NCBI GenBank assembly: GCA_002085445.1
Contig: NBMI01000034.1
Location: 1 to 55,259, forward strand
Source of the DNA: Candidatus Parabeggiatoa sp. nov. 2
GTDB lineage: Bacteria; Pseudomonadota; Gammaproteobacteria; Beggiatoales; Beggiatoaceae
DNA length: 55,259 bases
Reading direction: 5' to 3'
Both the position numbers and the translations under genes were made by a program. Shown piece after piece: positions 1 to 10,091 of this stretch (position 1 is its first letter; each line of letters opens with the position of its first letter). The notes below the pieces were generated by a model. The model did not search any database. It saw only the letters and a program-made list of their open reading frames with translations, and was not told the origin of the DNA.

Positions 1-208
1 AAAAGGGGTTTGCGCGTGGGATTGCCCCTACAAACCGTCATGTCGTGTAGGGGCAATCCTTTATGGTTGCCCTCACCCAAAAGCGGTACGATATGGCATT
101 GAGGTTTTACCTGGGGGCAATCCGTTGTGGTTGCCCGTTCTATGTGTCGGGGCAATCTCTTATGGTTGCCCCTTTTTCAATTCCCAACAACTAACAAGGC
201 ATCACAAC
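1..208. repeat. Palindromic 'ggggcaat' intergenic repeats
   Basis: Intergenic. Positions 20-80 hold a palindromic element: a strand ending in TTGCCCCTACA, a short spacer, then TGTAGGGGCAATCC followed by TATGGTTGCCC. Further partial copies follow at about 112-172. The same element, including the flank that follows it (to about 97), recurs at 44059-44293 and in part at 17217-17295. No gene is seen. The open frame running from 125 into the kinase is translated repeat, not protein. Confidence 0.8.
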
Positions 209-2920
209 ATGGCTGAAAAAAAACCAACGTATGAACAACTAGAAACGCAACTGGCAAAAGTCGAATCAGTTTATACTTTTTCAGAGCAACTCAAAAAAGC
301 ACAAGACGTGCTACACAGTACTTACAATGAACTCCAAGAACACTTTACCGAGCTGGTTGCAGTTAATGAAGCCTTGCAAGAAGAAATCAATTGGCATAAA
401 GAAACCGAAGAGGCTTTGAGAAACTCTCAACAGAGATACGAAAACCTTGTGCATTCCATTGATGGCGTGGTGTGGGAAGCTAATGTCAACTTGCAATTGA
501 CCTTTATCAGTAAACAAGCCGAGCGTTTTTTTGGCTATCCGCTTGAAGACTGGCTGAGTCAAACGATGTCTTGGGCCGATTACATTCACCCAGCGGATCG
601 AGCGAAGGCGCGTCGCTTTTATGAAGAATGTGTCGCGAAAAAGATCGATCAAGATTTAGAATGCCGCATGATAACGGCCGATAACCAAACGATCTGGATA
701 AGAACGCTTGTGACGGTGGTGGTTGAAAATGATCAGGCCGTCAAACTATACGGTGTGATGTTCGATATCACCGAACGCAAGCGGATGGAAATCGCACTGC
801 AAACCCTTTCAGAAAAATTAGAAATGAGGGTTAAAGAACGAACAGCCGCGCTGAACAAAACCAACAAACAACTTCAACAGGAAATTGCCGAGCGCAAACA
901 GGCAGAGGTTGAATTAAAACAATACCACGATCATCTTGAAGAGTTGGTGGCAAAACGCACAGCCGAACTCAACAAGACCAATAAACAACTTCAAGACGAA
1001 ATCACAGAGCGCAAGCAAACAGAGAAAAAGCTAAAACGGCAAGAAAAATTTTTAAGGAATATTGTTGATACCGCGCCTAGCCTTATTTTTGCCAAAGATT
1101 GGTATGGAAAATTTGCTTTAGTCAACAAAGCCACTGCTGATATCTATGGTACAACGGTTGAATATTTAGATGGCAAAACCGACGCCGACTTTAATCCTAA
1201 TCGGCAAGAGGTTGAACAATTTATTGAAGCCGACCAACAAGTTCTAACCACCTTGCAACCCAAATTCATTCCAGAAGAAACGGTGACAGGGTCGAATGGT
1301 CAAACACGGTTTTTTCAAACCACGAAAACACCTTTATTGAATGATGAAGGTCAAGCGGAATTGGTGGTTGGCGTTGCAACGGACATCACAGAACGCAAAC
1401 TGGCCGAAATAGCCATGAAACAGGCTAAAGAACAAGCTGAATCCGCCAACCGCGCCAAAAGCGAATTTCTGGCTAACATGAGCCATGAAATTCGCACCCC
1501 CATGAATGCCGTTATCGGTTTCAGTGAACTGTTGTCCACCTTGGTAACGGATAAAAAACAGAAAGGTTATCTGGACTCTATTCAAACGGCCGGCAAAAGT
1601 CTACTGACTTTGATTAGCGATATCCTTGACTTGTCCAAGATTGAAGCCGGGCGGCTAGATATTCAGTATGAAGCCGTCAATCCCTATAGCCTCTTCAATG
1701 AATTAAAACAGATTTTTGCCGTCAAAATCGCTGAGAAAAACTTGGAATTCAGGGTCGATATTGATAAAGAACTACCGTCGGCACTGATACTGGATGAAGT
1801 GCGGTTGCGACAAGTGTTGCTGAATATGATTGGTAATGCCATCAAGTTCACTGACAAGGGCTACATCAAACTAAGCGTCAAAGTCCAAATCCCCCCAAAT
1901 ACCCCATTTGAAAAAGGGGAACTTTTCGAGTTAATTCTCTCGGTGGAAGATACCGGCATCGGTATTCCTTCCGAGCAACAACAAATGATTTTTGAATCAT
2001 TCCGCCAACAGGATGGTCAAAGTACCCGAAAATATGGCGGCACAGGACTGGGATTAGCCATCAGCAAACGCTTGGTAGAAATGATGAATGGTCACATTTC
2101 TGTCAAAAGTACCGTAGGTAGCGGGAGCGTTTTTGAAATCACGTTGCAGGATGTCGAGGTGTCTTCCACCTCGCAAGTCAATACTCAGGATGAACCCTTT
2201 GATTTAAAAACGATTTTCTTTGACAAGGCTCAGATATTGGTGGTGGATGATATTGAATCCAACCGCCATCTCATCAAGGAATGCTTGTCTCAAGTCAATC
2301 TGGACGTTATAGAGGCCGAAGATGGGCAAAAAGCCTTGCTTTTTATAAATGAATATAGGCCCGACCTGATTTTAATGGATATTAGAATGCCGGTAATGGA
2401 TGGCTATGAGGCCACTCAACAATTGAAAGAGAATCCAAGTACCTTGGATATCCCGGTGATTGCTTTAACGGCCTCTGTCACACTGGACGATAAATCAAAG
2501 ATAAAGACACACGGCTTTGACGGCTATTTATCCAAACCGGTTAATACGCAAGGCCTGTTCAACGAATTATGCCGTTATTTAAAGCATACCGAAAAGCCGG
2601 CCGAGTCTGTGACAGAAGCGGCAACTGACACGGTAGAAATGCCAAGCCTAGAAAATATTATTGATCTCCCCGTCTTGCGCCAAACCTTGGAAGAGAAAAT
2701 GTTGCCGGTGTGGGAGGAAATAAGTGATCTGGTGGAAATGGATGCCATTGAAGCGTTTGCAGAGCAGTTGCTCAACTTAGGGAAAAAGCATCAAGCCCAG
2801 CATTTAGTCCATTATGCCGATAAATTGCGTGAATTGGCTGAGGAATTTGACATCGAGGATGTTGAACGAACATTGGCCGCATTTCCTGACATCGTGGAAG
2901 GGATGAATACAACGGAATGA
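209..2920 (+). CDS. Hybrid histidine kinase HK1 (PAS-PAS-HisKA-HATPase-REC)
   Basis: A cytoplasmic hybrid sensor kinase of 903 residues with no membrane segment. An N-terminal coiled coil (about 1-75) is followed by PAS 1 (76-188, ending DITERK), a coiled coil (190-280), PAS 2 (285-395, ending DITERK), HisKA with phospho-accepting His426 in [11 protein letters not shown], HATPase_c (N box [23 protein letters not shown]) and a receiver with Asp724 in LILMDIRMP. After REC comes an 80-residue helical tail shared with HK2-HK5. The start at ATG 209 (MAEKKPTYE) was chosen because the frame upstream to 125 is translated intergenic repeat. A short repeat-derived peptide (about 1883-1922, motif PPNTPFEKG) sits in the HATPase domain. 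Predicted activity: ATP-dependent autophosphorylation, then transfer to its own receiver. The ligand is unknown. Confidence 0.9.
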   Translation: MAEKKPTYEQLETQLAKVESVYTFSEQLKKAQDVLHSTYNELQEHFTELVAVNEALQEEINWHKETEEALRNSQQRYENLVHSIDGVVWEANVNLQLTFISKQAERFFGYPLEDWLSQTMSWADYIHPADRAKARRFYEECVAKKIDQDLECRMITADNQTIWIRTLVTVVVENDQAVKLYGVMFDITERKRMEIALQTLSEKLEMRVKERTAALNKTNKQLQQEIAERKQAEVELKQYHDHLEELVAKRTAELNKTNKQLQDEITERKQTEKKLKRQEKFLRNIVDTAPSLIFAKDWYGKFALVNKATADIYGTTVEYLDGKTDADFNPNRQEVEQFIEADQQVLTTLQPKFIPEETVTGSNGQTRFFQTTKTPLLNDEGQAELVVGVATDITERKLAEIAMKQAKEQAESANRAKSEFLANMSHEIRTPMNAVIGFSELLSTLVTDKKQKGYLDSIQTAGKSLLTLISDILDLSKIEAGRLDIQYEAVNPYSLFNELKQIFAVKIAEKNLEFRVDIDKELPSALILDEVRLRQVLLNMIGNAIKFTDKGYIKLSVKVQIPPNTPFEKGELFELILSVEDTGIGIPSEQQQMIFESFRQQDGQSTRKYGGTGLGLAISKRLVEMMNGHISVKSTVGSGSVFEITLQDVEVSSTSQVNTQDEPFDLKTIFFDKAQILVVDDIESNRHLIKECLSQVNLDVIEAEDGQKALLFINEYRPDLILMDIRMPVMDGYEATQQLKENPSTLDIPVIALTASVTLDDKSKIKTHGFDGYLSKPVNTQGLFNELCRYLKHTEKPAESVTEAATDTVEMPSLENIIDLPVLRQTLEEKMLPVWEEISDLVEMDAIEAFAEQLLNLGKKHQAQHLVHYADKLRELAEEFDIEDVERTLAAFPDIVEGMNTTE

Positions 2921-3368
2921 GTACAACGAAATGAGTCAATGAAAGCATTTATTTAATAGGGTTATTTTGAACAATTCTTGTTTGAGGGCCATAAAATAGT
3001 TTGGAAGTTGTCAAATTAAAGAACGGCCCTCAAATTAAAAAATGTCGGCAGTCCCTACAACCCCGAAGGGGTTGAATGTGGGGTGGTGAAAATGATTAAT
3101 GATTAATGATTAATGATTAATGATTAATGATTAATGATTAATGATTAATGATTAATGATTGTTTTTAAAATACTGAAGCGGAATAAAAATGGGATCAAGT
3201 TTTAGCAACCAAAGGAACCTCCTTTTCATCACCCCAGGTTGAATGTGCATAATTATCTAGCCCTTTCGGTATGTATTATTAAAGCCAGGGGCAACGCCCC
3301 TGGATTTATAAGTATTATTAAAGCCAGGGGCAACGCCCCTGGATTTATATTTTAAGAGAATATCCCTT
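2921..3368. repeat. Intergenic repeats incl. (ATTAATG)n
   Basis: No gene is seen. Positions 2921-3036 carry a segment repeated at 12742-12857, including a GGGCCATAAAA element. Positions 3091-3160 are about ten tandem copies of the heptamer ATTAATG. Two copies of a repeat built around CCAGGGGCAACGCCCCTGG lie at about 3260-3345; the same family is at 26.9-27.1, 47.3-47.5 and 52.1-52.3 kb. Confidence 0.85.
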
Positions 3369-5348
3369 ATGAAACATCCATTAATGTCCAACTCCCACAA
3401 AACCGGATATGCTTTGATTAATAAAGATTTAATTATTATAGGGAATAATCATGCCTTGCATCAGTGGTTGGTAGATGTACCTACCCCTTTAACCGGTCAA
3501 TTGCTCATTGATATTTTTCCGATGCTGATTGGTTATGAGGAAAAATTACAGGCGTTAATTAAAAAAACACCAGCCGAAGAACCAATCATCATTCCTCAAA
3601 TTTATCATCATACGGCTGATGAACGGGATTGCTACTTTGAATTGCAAGTTGAGTCCTGCCCCTATGCAGAAGCCATGTTATTAATTACTACAATAGATGT
3701 TACTGAGTCAACTTATTTTGAGCAAACTTTGCGCCAAGAACGGAACGAATTGCGTCTGCAACTGATTGAACGTGAACGGGTTGAGGCTGCGCTACAACAA
3801 GAATTGGCCGCACACCAACAAACCCTATTGGCTCTGTACCAAGCTAAAGACGCGGCCGAGTCTGCCAATCGCGCTAAAAGCGAATTTCTGGCTAACATGA
3901 GTCATGAAATCCGCACACCCATGAATGCCGTTATCGGTTTCAGTGAACTATTGTCCGCCCTTATCACAGATAAAAAGCAAAAGAGTTATCTGGACTCCAT
4001 TCAAATCGCCTCGAATGCACTGTTGACTCTGATTAATGATATTCTTGACTTGTCCAAGATTGAAGCGGGGCGGCTAGAGATTCAGTATGAAACCGTCAAT
4101 CCTTATAGCCTCTTCAATGAATTAAAACAGATTTTTGCCGTTAAAATCGCCGAGCAAAACCTAGAATTCATTGTCGATATTGATAAAAATTTGCCGCCAG
4201 CGTTGCTATTGGATGAAGTGCGGTTACGGCAAGTGTTGCTCAATCTGATCGGCAACGCCCTCAAGTTTACCGACAAGGGCTACATTAAACTGAGCGCAAA
4301 AATCCAAATCCCCCCAACTCCCTTTGAAAAAGGCGGGCCGGGGTGGATTTTCGATTTAATTCTCTCAGTGGAAGATACCGGCATCGGTATTCCTTCCGAA
4401 CAACAAGCACTTATTTTTGAATCATTCCGCCAACAAGATGGTCAAAGTACCCGAAAATATGGTGGCACGGGCCTTGGATTAGCCATTACCAAACGCTTGG
4501 TAGAAATGATGAATGGTCACATTTCTGTCAAAAGTACCGTAGGCCGAGGCAGCGTTTTTGAAATCATGTTGCAGGATGTCGATGTGTCTTCCACCGAGCC
4601 AGTCAATACTCAGGATGAACCCTTTGATTTTACAACTATTTTCTTTGAAAAAGCCCAAGTACTCGTTGTAGATGATATTGAATCCAACCGCCGTCTCATT
4701 AAAGAATGGTTGTCTCAAGTGAATTTGGACGTTATAGAAGCAGAAGATGGGCAGAAAGCCTTACTATTTACAGAAGAATATCGGCCGGCTATGATTTTAA
4801 TGGATATTAGAATGCCGGTCATGGATGGCTATGAGGCCACTCAACAATTGAAAACGAATCCAAGTACCTTGGATATCCCGGTGATTGCTTTAACGGCCTT
4901 TGTCACACTGGACGAGAAATCACAACACGGCTTTGACGGCTATTTGTCCAAACCCGTTAATATGCGTAACCTTTTCAAGGAATTATCCCGCTATTTCAAG
5001 CACACCAAAAAGTCGGCCGAGCCGGTAACAGAAACGGCTACGGGGGATGACACCACGCTAACTTCGGAAAATATTATTGAACTTTCCAGATTGCGCCAGA
5101 CATTGGAAGAGAAAATGTTACCGGTATGGCAGTATCTCAATGAGATGATAGAAATTGATGCCATTGAAGCGTTTGCCGAGCAGTTGCACAAATTAGGGGA
5201 AAAACATCAGACACTGCGTTTAATCCATTATGCTGAGAATTTGCGTGAATTGGCCGAGGATTTTGACATAGACGGTATTGAACGGACATTGGCGGCATTT
5301 CCTGATATTGTGGAAAAAATAAGTACAACGAATGAGTACAACGAATAA
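3369..5348 (+). CDS. Hybrid histidine kinase HK2 (PAS-like-HisKA-HATPase-REC)
   Basis: A cytoplasmic hybrid kinase of 659 residues. It has a degenerate PAS-like N terminus (about 10-115, ending TTIDVTES), a coiled-coil linker (118-165), HisKA with His179, HATPase_c with DTGIGI and [10 protein letters not shown], a receiver with Asp479 in LMDIRMP, and the C-terminal tail common to the cluster. The core is nearly identical to HK1, which points to recent duplication or gene conversion. A repeat-derived peptide ([11 protein letters not shown], about 4302-4350) is inserted in the HATPase domain. ATG 3369 is preceded by a weak purine stretch; the ATG five codons downstream is an alternative. The gene lies about 160 bp before a REC-kinase fragment in the same orientation. 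Confidence 0.88.
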   Translation: MKHPLMSNSHKTGYALINKDLIIIGNNHALHQWLVDVPTPLTGQLLIDIFPMLIGYEEKLQALIKKTPAEEPIIIPQIYHHTADERDCYFELQVESCPYAEAMLLITTIDVTESTYFEQTLRQERNELRLQLIERERVEAALQQELAAHQQTLLALYQAKDAAESANRAKSEFLANMSHEIRTPMNAVIGFSELLSALITDKKQKSYLDSIQIASNALLTLINDILDLSKIEAGRLEIQYETVNPYSLFNELKQIFAVKIAEQNLEFIVDIDKNLPPALLLDEVRLRQVLLNLIGNALKFTDKGYIKLSAKIQIPPTPFEKGGPGWIFDLILSVEDTGIGIPSEQQALIFESFRQQDGQSTRKYGGTGLGLAITKRLVEMMNGHISVKSTVGRGSVFEIMLQDVDVSSTEPVNTQDEPFDFTTIFFEKAQVLVVDDIESNRRLIKEWLSQVNLDVIEAEDGQKALLFTEEYRPAMILMDIRMPVMDGYEATQQLKTNPSTLDIPVIALTAFVTLDEKSQHGFDGYLSKPVNMRNLFKELSRYFKHTKKSAEPVTETATGDDTTLTSENIIELSRLRQTLEEKMLPVWQYLNEMIEIDAIEAFAEQLHKLGEKHQTLRLIHYAENLRELAEDFDIDGIERTLAAFPDIVEKISTTNEYNE

Positions 5349-5505
5349 GTACAACGAATGATGAAAGCCAAACTAAAGTTTGGACTCCTGCCAAACTAAA
5401 GTTTGGACTCCTAGACAGAAGAGAGGAATTCCCGAAACATCGACGGAGGCTTGCCTAAATTGATGACGGCGCGAGCCAATTTTACCCATCCAAAGGAAAC
5501 ATGAT

Positions 5506-5946
5506 ATGAACGATAAAAAATTAGTTTTAGTTGTAGATGACAACAAAGAGAACCTCAAAGTGTTGGGGAGTATATTGAAGGAAAACGGCTTAAGTCCAGC
5601 CTTCGCTCAAAATGGCGCTAAGGCATTAAATGCTATAAAAATGGAACTACCTGATCTCATTTTGCTGGATATTATGATGCCGGATATGGATGGCTTTGAA
5701 GTTTGCAAGCGATTAAAGCAAAACGCTGCAACTCAGGATATTCCAGTGATTTTTATGACGGCTAAGACAGAAAAAGAAGATGTCATCCAAGGCTTGGAAT
5801 TGGGGGCTGTGGATTATGTCACCAAACCGTTCAATCGCCAAGAATTGATGACGCGCGTCAATACCCATCTCAAACTCAAAGCCACAGAAGAAAAACTCAA
5901 ACAAGCCATTGCCGCAAAATTTTCACCATCATCGCGCATGATTTAG
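5506..5946 (+). CDS. Response regulator receiver part of a frameshifted REC-kinase
   Basis: A 146-residue CheY-like receiver: acidic pair VVDDN near residue 11, phospho-acceptor Asp55 in LILLDIMMPDMDG, and K in VTKPFN. It aligns along its length with the intact REC-HisKA-HATPase protein at 17459-18544 up to about residue 134, then diverges into a short out-of-frame tail. Compared with that paralogue, about 7 bases are missing near 5916-5924. The phospho-His codon (5937-5939) is therefore in another frame, shared with the downstream piece at 6018. A good Shine-Dalgarno (AAGGA) precedes ATG 5506. As it stands it would make a stand-alone receiver. Either a real decay event or an assembly error is possible. 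Confidence 0.8.
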   Translation: MNDKKLVLVVDDNKENLKVLGSILKENGLSPAFAQNGAKALNAIKMELPDLILLDIMMPDMDGFEVCKRLKQNAATQDIPVIFMTAKTEKEDVIQGLELGAVDYVTKPFNRQELMTRVNTHLKLKATEEKLKQAIAAKFSPSSRMI

Positions 5947-6017
5947 GAAATGTCTTCAATGCGCCACTTGGTGCCTCAAACCTAGCGGCGCAAGAGGGAG
6001 CACTAGACGTAGGCGAA

Positions 6018-6578
6018 ATGAAGGAATTTATGACGCTTATCCAAAAAAGTTTGGACAAGGGCTATAACTTGTTGAGAAACCTGTTAGAGTGGTCCAGATC
6101 GCAAACGGGTAGAATACAAGTGACACCGGCAACATTATATCTAAAATCTATTGTTGACAGGAATGTCGCACTCTTGGAGAGCAACGCCAAAGCGAAAAAC
6201 ATCAACCTATTTTCGTCTGTTGGCACCCTGTCGGTATTTGCTGATGAAAACATGCTTGACACAGTCATCAGAAACTTACTCTCAAATGCCATCAAATTCA
6301 CTCCCGCCAATGGCAAGGTAGAAATCTCTTCTCAAGAACAAGACAATGTGGTTGAAATCTCAATATCAGACACAGGCGTTGGCATCAAAGCCGACGATAT
6401 TGACAAACTGTTCCGAATAGATGTTTCCTATAGCACTCGTGGCACTGCCGAAGAAGAAGGCACCGGCTTAGGTTTACTTTTATGCAAAGAATTTATCGAA
6501 AATAATGATGGCACGATAGGCGCTGAAAGTGAAGAAGGGAAAGGAAGTCGATTTTATATACGCCTTCCCGCTTCGTAA
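6018..6578 (+). CDS. Histidine kinase ATPase part of the same frameshifted REC-kinase
   Basis: The 3' part of the gene begun at 5506. The frame is open from about 5919 and encodes the DHp motif IIAHDLGN (His codon 5937-5939) ahead of the ATG at 6018. The fragment contains the second DHp helix (LLRNLLEWSRSQTGR), HATPase_c N box (RNLLSNAIKFTP), G1 (DTGVGI) and G2 (GTGLGLLLCKEF), and ends FYIRLPAS exactly like its paralogue at 17459-18544. Starting at 6018 would give a kinase lacking its phospho-histidine. Best read as half of a broken gene (5506-6578). Confidence 0.75.
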   Translation: MKEFMTLIQKSLDKGYNLLRNLLEWSRSQTGRIQVTPATLYLKSIVDRNVALLESNAKAKNINLFSSVGTLSVFADENMLDTVIRNLLSNAIKFTPANGKVEISSQEQDNVVEISISDTGVGIKADDIDKLFRIDVSYSTRGTAEEEGTGLGLLLCKEFIENNDGTIGAESEEGKGSRFYIRLPAS

Positions 6579-6804
6579 AAGCACTGGACTCCAAAGCTTC
6601 AGCTTTGGCGCTTTGCTTACGTCCAAAGCTTTAGCTTTGTCACTCTCAGTCCAAGTTTTAACTTGGCAAGAACTACAATAATTTTATAAAAAAATTTTCA
6701 TCCTTGCTTATACTCAATCCTTGTAGTTATTGGGTAAGAGTACAAAGCTGAAGCTTTGTACTCCAAACATCGGCATTTTGATAAATTAAATTAGCAATTA
6801 CAAC

Positions 6805-9800
6805 ATGAAAATCCAAACAAAAATTTCCAGTATCGTTTTTTTAGTGATTTTAATGACAGGTGTAGTCGCCATCACCACTAGCGATTTCGTTTCAAGAAAG
6901 ATGATTGAAACAGAGGTTTACAATCATTTAGAAGATGTTGCGGCCTCAAGAGCGTCTCATATTGAAACGTTTTTCGTTGAGCATCAAGAGGTTGTGGAAA
7001 TACTGGCAACCGAAAAAACTTTTATAGAGGCTGTCACTCACCCAAATGAGGCCCAACATGTTGCTTCTGTTCAGCAACGGATAAAAAACGTCATTCAAAC
7101 CGATGACCATCTTTCCCAACTGACGGTGTTGGATAAAAAGGGGGATGTAATTGCCTCCACTCACTCACACCTTGGCATTGATAGCGCAGGTAATGCCGAG
7201 ATATTCGCGCATGGGAAAACGGGCATTTATATCCGAGATATTCATACCTCTACGGTGACTGGCACTAAAGTGATCTGTGTCTCCGCACCGATTTTAGTTT
7301 ATCGGAATCCGTTTTTGGGCCCAACAACGGATTCCGATAAAGGTGAATTTGCCGGCATTGTGATTGCCGATGTAGAAGTTGAGAGCGGATTGTATCAAAT
7401 AACCCTCGATAGAACCGGCTTAGGAAAAACCGGTGATATCTACCTGATCAATAAAGAGGGCTATATGATTACACCTTCACGGTTTGTCGATGAGACTTTC
7501 TTAAAACTGAAAGTGGATACGCCTGAAGTCAGAGAATGGCTTGAACCTTCCGAAGAAGAGAACATTGAGTCCACCAACATAGATATTTATAAAGATTATC
7601 GCGGTAGACAGGTTATTGGAACTCATCGTCCCATTGACGGCATCGACTGGTGCTTGTTGGCAGAAATCAAGGCAGAAGAGGCCTTTGCCCCGGTGAACAG
7701 ATTCATTCAAACAATGTTGTTTTTTTTCATGCTGTTATTAGGTGTGGGTAGCCTACTTGCCATTTTTATCTCTAAAATCATAACACGTCCGATTGTGAAA
7801 TTACATCAACGAGTTCAGGCGATAGAAAAAGGTCATTGGGATTATCAAGTCGATATCGATACCCAATTGAACGAAAAACCAAGTTTATTCAAAAAACGGG
7901 GTTTTTTTAAATGGACACGCCCTGAAGTCGCTATCCACTCAAACGATGAGATTGGGCAATTTTCAAAAGCCTTTGATAGCATGACGGCGCATATCAAAAA
8001 TGCCCAAGAAGCGTTGAAAGCCCATCGTGATGCCCTTGAGACAAAAGTAGCCGACAGAACGGCTGAATTGGCTCAACGTCTTGTTGAAATTGAACAGCAA
8101 AAAATAGGGATACAGAACCTGGCGGTGGATTTAGAAAAAACCAATGAGCGGCTCACATTAGAAATAACAGAACGCCAACAGGCGGAAGTGGCACTGCAAA
8201 AGGCCAATTATACCCTCAAAGCACAAACGGAATGTCGCCAAGCTCTAATCCATGCTACCGATGAGGCAACTTTGCTTAATAAGATATGCCAAGTGCTAGT
8301 CCATGACATAGGCTATCGTTTAGTCTGGATTGGTTTTGCCGAAAGTGATGCCGATAAAACGGTGCGCCCAGTGAGTCAGTGTGGATACGAACAAGGGTAT
8401 TTGGAGAGTATCACTATCAGTTGGGGAGATAATGAATTTGGTCAAGGGCCCACCGGGCTGGCGATTAGGACAGGTGAACCGTGTTTTGCCAAAGAGATTC
8501 TGACAGATGCTAAATATGCCCCTTGGCGTTTTCAAGCTTTGCAACGTGGATATGCCTCGTCAATGGCGATGCCTCTGAAGCTAGACGGTCAAACGATTGG
8601 TGCAATCAATGTTTATGCGACAGAACCCAATGCGTTTGAGAGGGATACGGTGCGCCTGTTTGAAGATTTAGCGGCGGATTTAGTGTATGGCATCACGATG
8701 CTGAGAATTAGTGCTAAGCGCCAACAGGCCGAAAAAGCATTACAAGAAAGTGAAGCACGCTTCCGGGCTTTATTTGAAGGTGCGCCAGATGCCATATTTA
8801 TAGCTGATTCTAAATCGGGTGCCATTATTGATGCCAATTCCGCCGCTTCACAATTGCTACTCAAATCTCGCCAAGAAATTATTGGGCTTCACCAATCACA
8901 GTTGCATCCACCGGCAAGGGAAAAAATTGTCAGGAAAAAATTTGCTCAACATAGTCAACAGGCGCTAGAAATTGGAAAAACCCTGCTGATTGAAGAACTT
9001 GCCCTCCGTTCTGATGGCGGTGAAATACCGGTTGAAATATTAGCCAATGTGATTCACCTTCAAGGCAAACCAATGCTTCAAGCTATCTTTCGAGACATTA
9101 GCGAGCGCAAGCAAGCAGAAGAACAATTGCGACAGAGTGAAGAGCGGTTTCGCAAAATGTTTGAAGATGGCCCCATTGGTATGGTCATTGGTAGCCCTGA
9201 TCTTGATATCATCAAAGCCAACGCGGCTTTTTGTAAGATGTTGGGCTATACCGAACAAGAGCTGCTCAATTTAAAGGTTGCCGATATTACTTATCCTGAT
9301 GACATGCCCCAGAATCAAGAACGGGTAAACCAAGCCTTAAATGGCAAACTTTCATCTTACCATATGGAGAAACGTTACATTAGAAAAGATGGGCACTTAG
9401 TCTGGGGACATTTAGCGGTTTCATTTTTTCAGAATGATAACGGGGAACTGCTTTATTTTCTGGGTAAGGTTGAAGACATTACGGAACGTAAGCTGGCCGA
9501 GGACAAATTGCGTGCCAGTGAAAAACGGTTTCGCACCATTTTTGAGAATGCCCCGCTTGGTATGGTTCTTAGCGGCCCAACTCGTGAGTTCATCAAAGTC
9601 AATAACGCTTTTTGTCAGATGTTGGGCTATACAAAACAAGAGTTTCTTGAACTAACAATTGCTGACATTACCTATCCAGAGGATCAGCCCAAGAGTGAAG
9701 AGCAAATGCAGCGATTGTTAAAGAGAGAAATAACGTTTTTCCGACTGGAAAAACGATACGTTAAAAAAGAAGGACAGTTGGTTTGGGGGAATATAACGGT

Positions 9801-9912
9801 TTCCTGTTTTTATGATGAGAACGGTATGCCCCGTACTTTGTGGCAATGGTTGAAGATATCACAGAACGCAAACGTGCCGAAGAAGCCCTGCATGAAAATC
9901 AGAGCGCTTTAG
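6805..9912 (+). CDS. HK3 sensor part: dCache-HAMP-GAF-PAS3 (frameshifted)
   Basis: The membrane sensor half of a very large hybrid kinase. In order: TM1 (about 8-28), a periplasmic double-Cache domain (35-300), TM2 (303-327), HAMP (about 328-400), a coiled coil (400-470), GAF (474-635) and three PAS domains (about 650-765, 780-895, 906-1010). The HAMP region has an unusual extra stretch (KPSLFKKRGFFKW, about 7868-7920) that looks repeat-derived. Near 9834 one base is missing: adding a T after CGT restores a frame reading YFVAMVEDITERK, the normal PAS exit. The last 20 or so residues here are therefore out of frame. If expressed, this is a sensor without a kinase. With the pieces at 9840 and 10092 the intact protein would be about 1669 residues. 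Confidence 0.85.
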   Translation: MKIQTKISSIVFLVILMTGVVAITTSDFVSRKMIETEVYNHLEDVAASRASHIETFFVEHQEVVEILATEKTFIEAVTHPNEAQHVASVQQRIKNVIQTDDHLSQLTVLDKKGDVIASTHSHLGIDSAGNAEIFAHGKTGIYIRDIHTSTVTGTKVICVSAPILVYRNPFLGPTTDSDKGEFAGIVIADVEVESGLYQITLDRTGLGKTGDIYLINKEGYMITPSRFVDETFLKLKVDTPEVREWLEPSEEENIESTNIDIYKDYRGRQVIGTHRPIDGIDWCLLAEIKAEEAFAPVNRFIQTMLFFFMLLLGVGSLLAIFISKIITRPIVKLHQRVQAIEKGHWDYQVDIDTQLNEKPSLFKKRGFFKWTRPEVAIHSNDEIGQFSKAFDSMTAHIKNAQEALKAHRDALETKVADRTAELAQRLVEIEQQKIGIQNLAVDLEKTNERLTLEITERQQAEVALQKANYTLKAQTECRQALIHATDEATLLNKICQVLVHDIGYRLVWIGFAESDADKTVRPVSQCGYEQGYLESITISWGDNEFGQGPTGLAIRTGEPCFAKEILTDAKYAPWRFQALQRGYASSMAMPLKLDGQTIGAINVYATEPNAFERDTVRLFEDLAADLVYGITMLRISAKRQQAEKALQESEARFRALFEGAPDAIFIADSKSGAIIDANSAASQLLLKSRQEIIGLHQSQLHPPAREKIVRKKFAQHSQQALEIGKTLLIEELALRSDGGEIPVEILANVIHLQGKPMLQAIFRDISERKQAEEQLRQSEERFRKMFEDGPIGMVIGSPDLDIIKANAAFCKMLGYTEQELLNLKVADITYPDDMPQNQERVNQALNGKLSSYHMEKRYIRKDGHLVWGHLAVSFFQNDNGELLYFLGKVEDITERKLAEDKLRASEKRFRTIFENAPLGMVLSGPTREFIKVNNAFCQMLGYTKQEFLELTIADITYPEDQPKSEEQMQRLLKREITFFRLEKRYVKKEGQLVWGNITVSCFYDENGMPRTLWQWLKISQNANVPKKPCMKIRAL

Positions 9913-10088
9913 CCAAAGCTCAGCAAATTGCCCATTTAGGTAATTGGCGTTTGAATGTAGAAACGAATCAGATTACGTGCTCAGACGAAGTCTATCGAAT
10001 ATTTGGTGTCAATTCGGCAGAATTTCAGCCAACATTAGAGGCCTTCTTTGAGTGTTTTCATCCTGATGATGTTGAATTCGCCCGATAA
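9840..10088 (+). pseudogene. HK3 middle fragment (PAS exit and start of PAS 4)
   Basis: Open frame reading AMVEDITERKRAEEAL and then the first half of a PAS domain (GNWRLNVETNQITCSDEVYR, FECFHPDDVEFAR), ended by TAA at 10086-10088. It is in the same frame as the ORF at 10092, which continues the PAS domain after the stop ([14 protein letters not shown]). It is thus the link between the sensor and kinase parts of HK3, cut off by the 1-base frameshift near 9834 on one side and the nonsense codon on the other. Not an independent gene. Confidence 0.8.
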
Positions 10089-10091
10089 AAA

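Noticed and set aside
125-208. N-terminal extension of HK1 by 28 residues
   Set aside because: The stretch is the translated ggggcaat repeat (similar peptides arise at other repeat copies); ATG 209 starts the coiled coil typical of the protein.
2660-2920. Hpt domain at the end of the hybrid kinases
   Set aside because: The phosphorylatable His is not conserved among the five tails.
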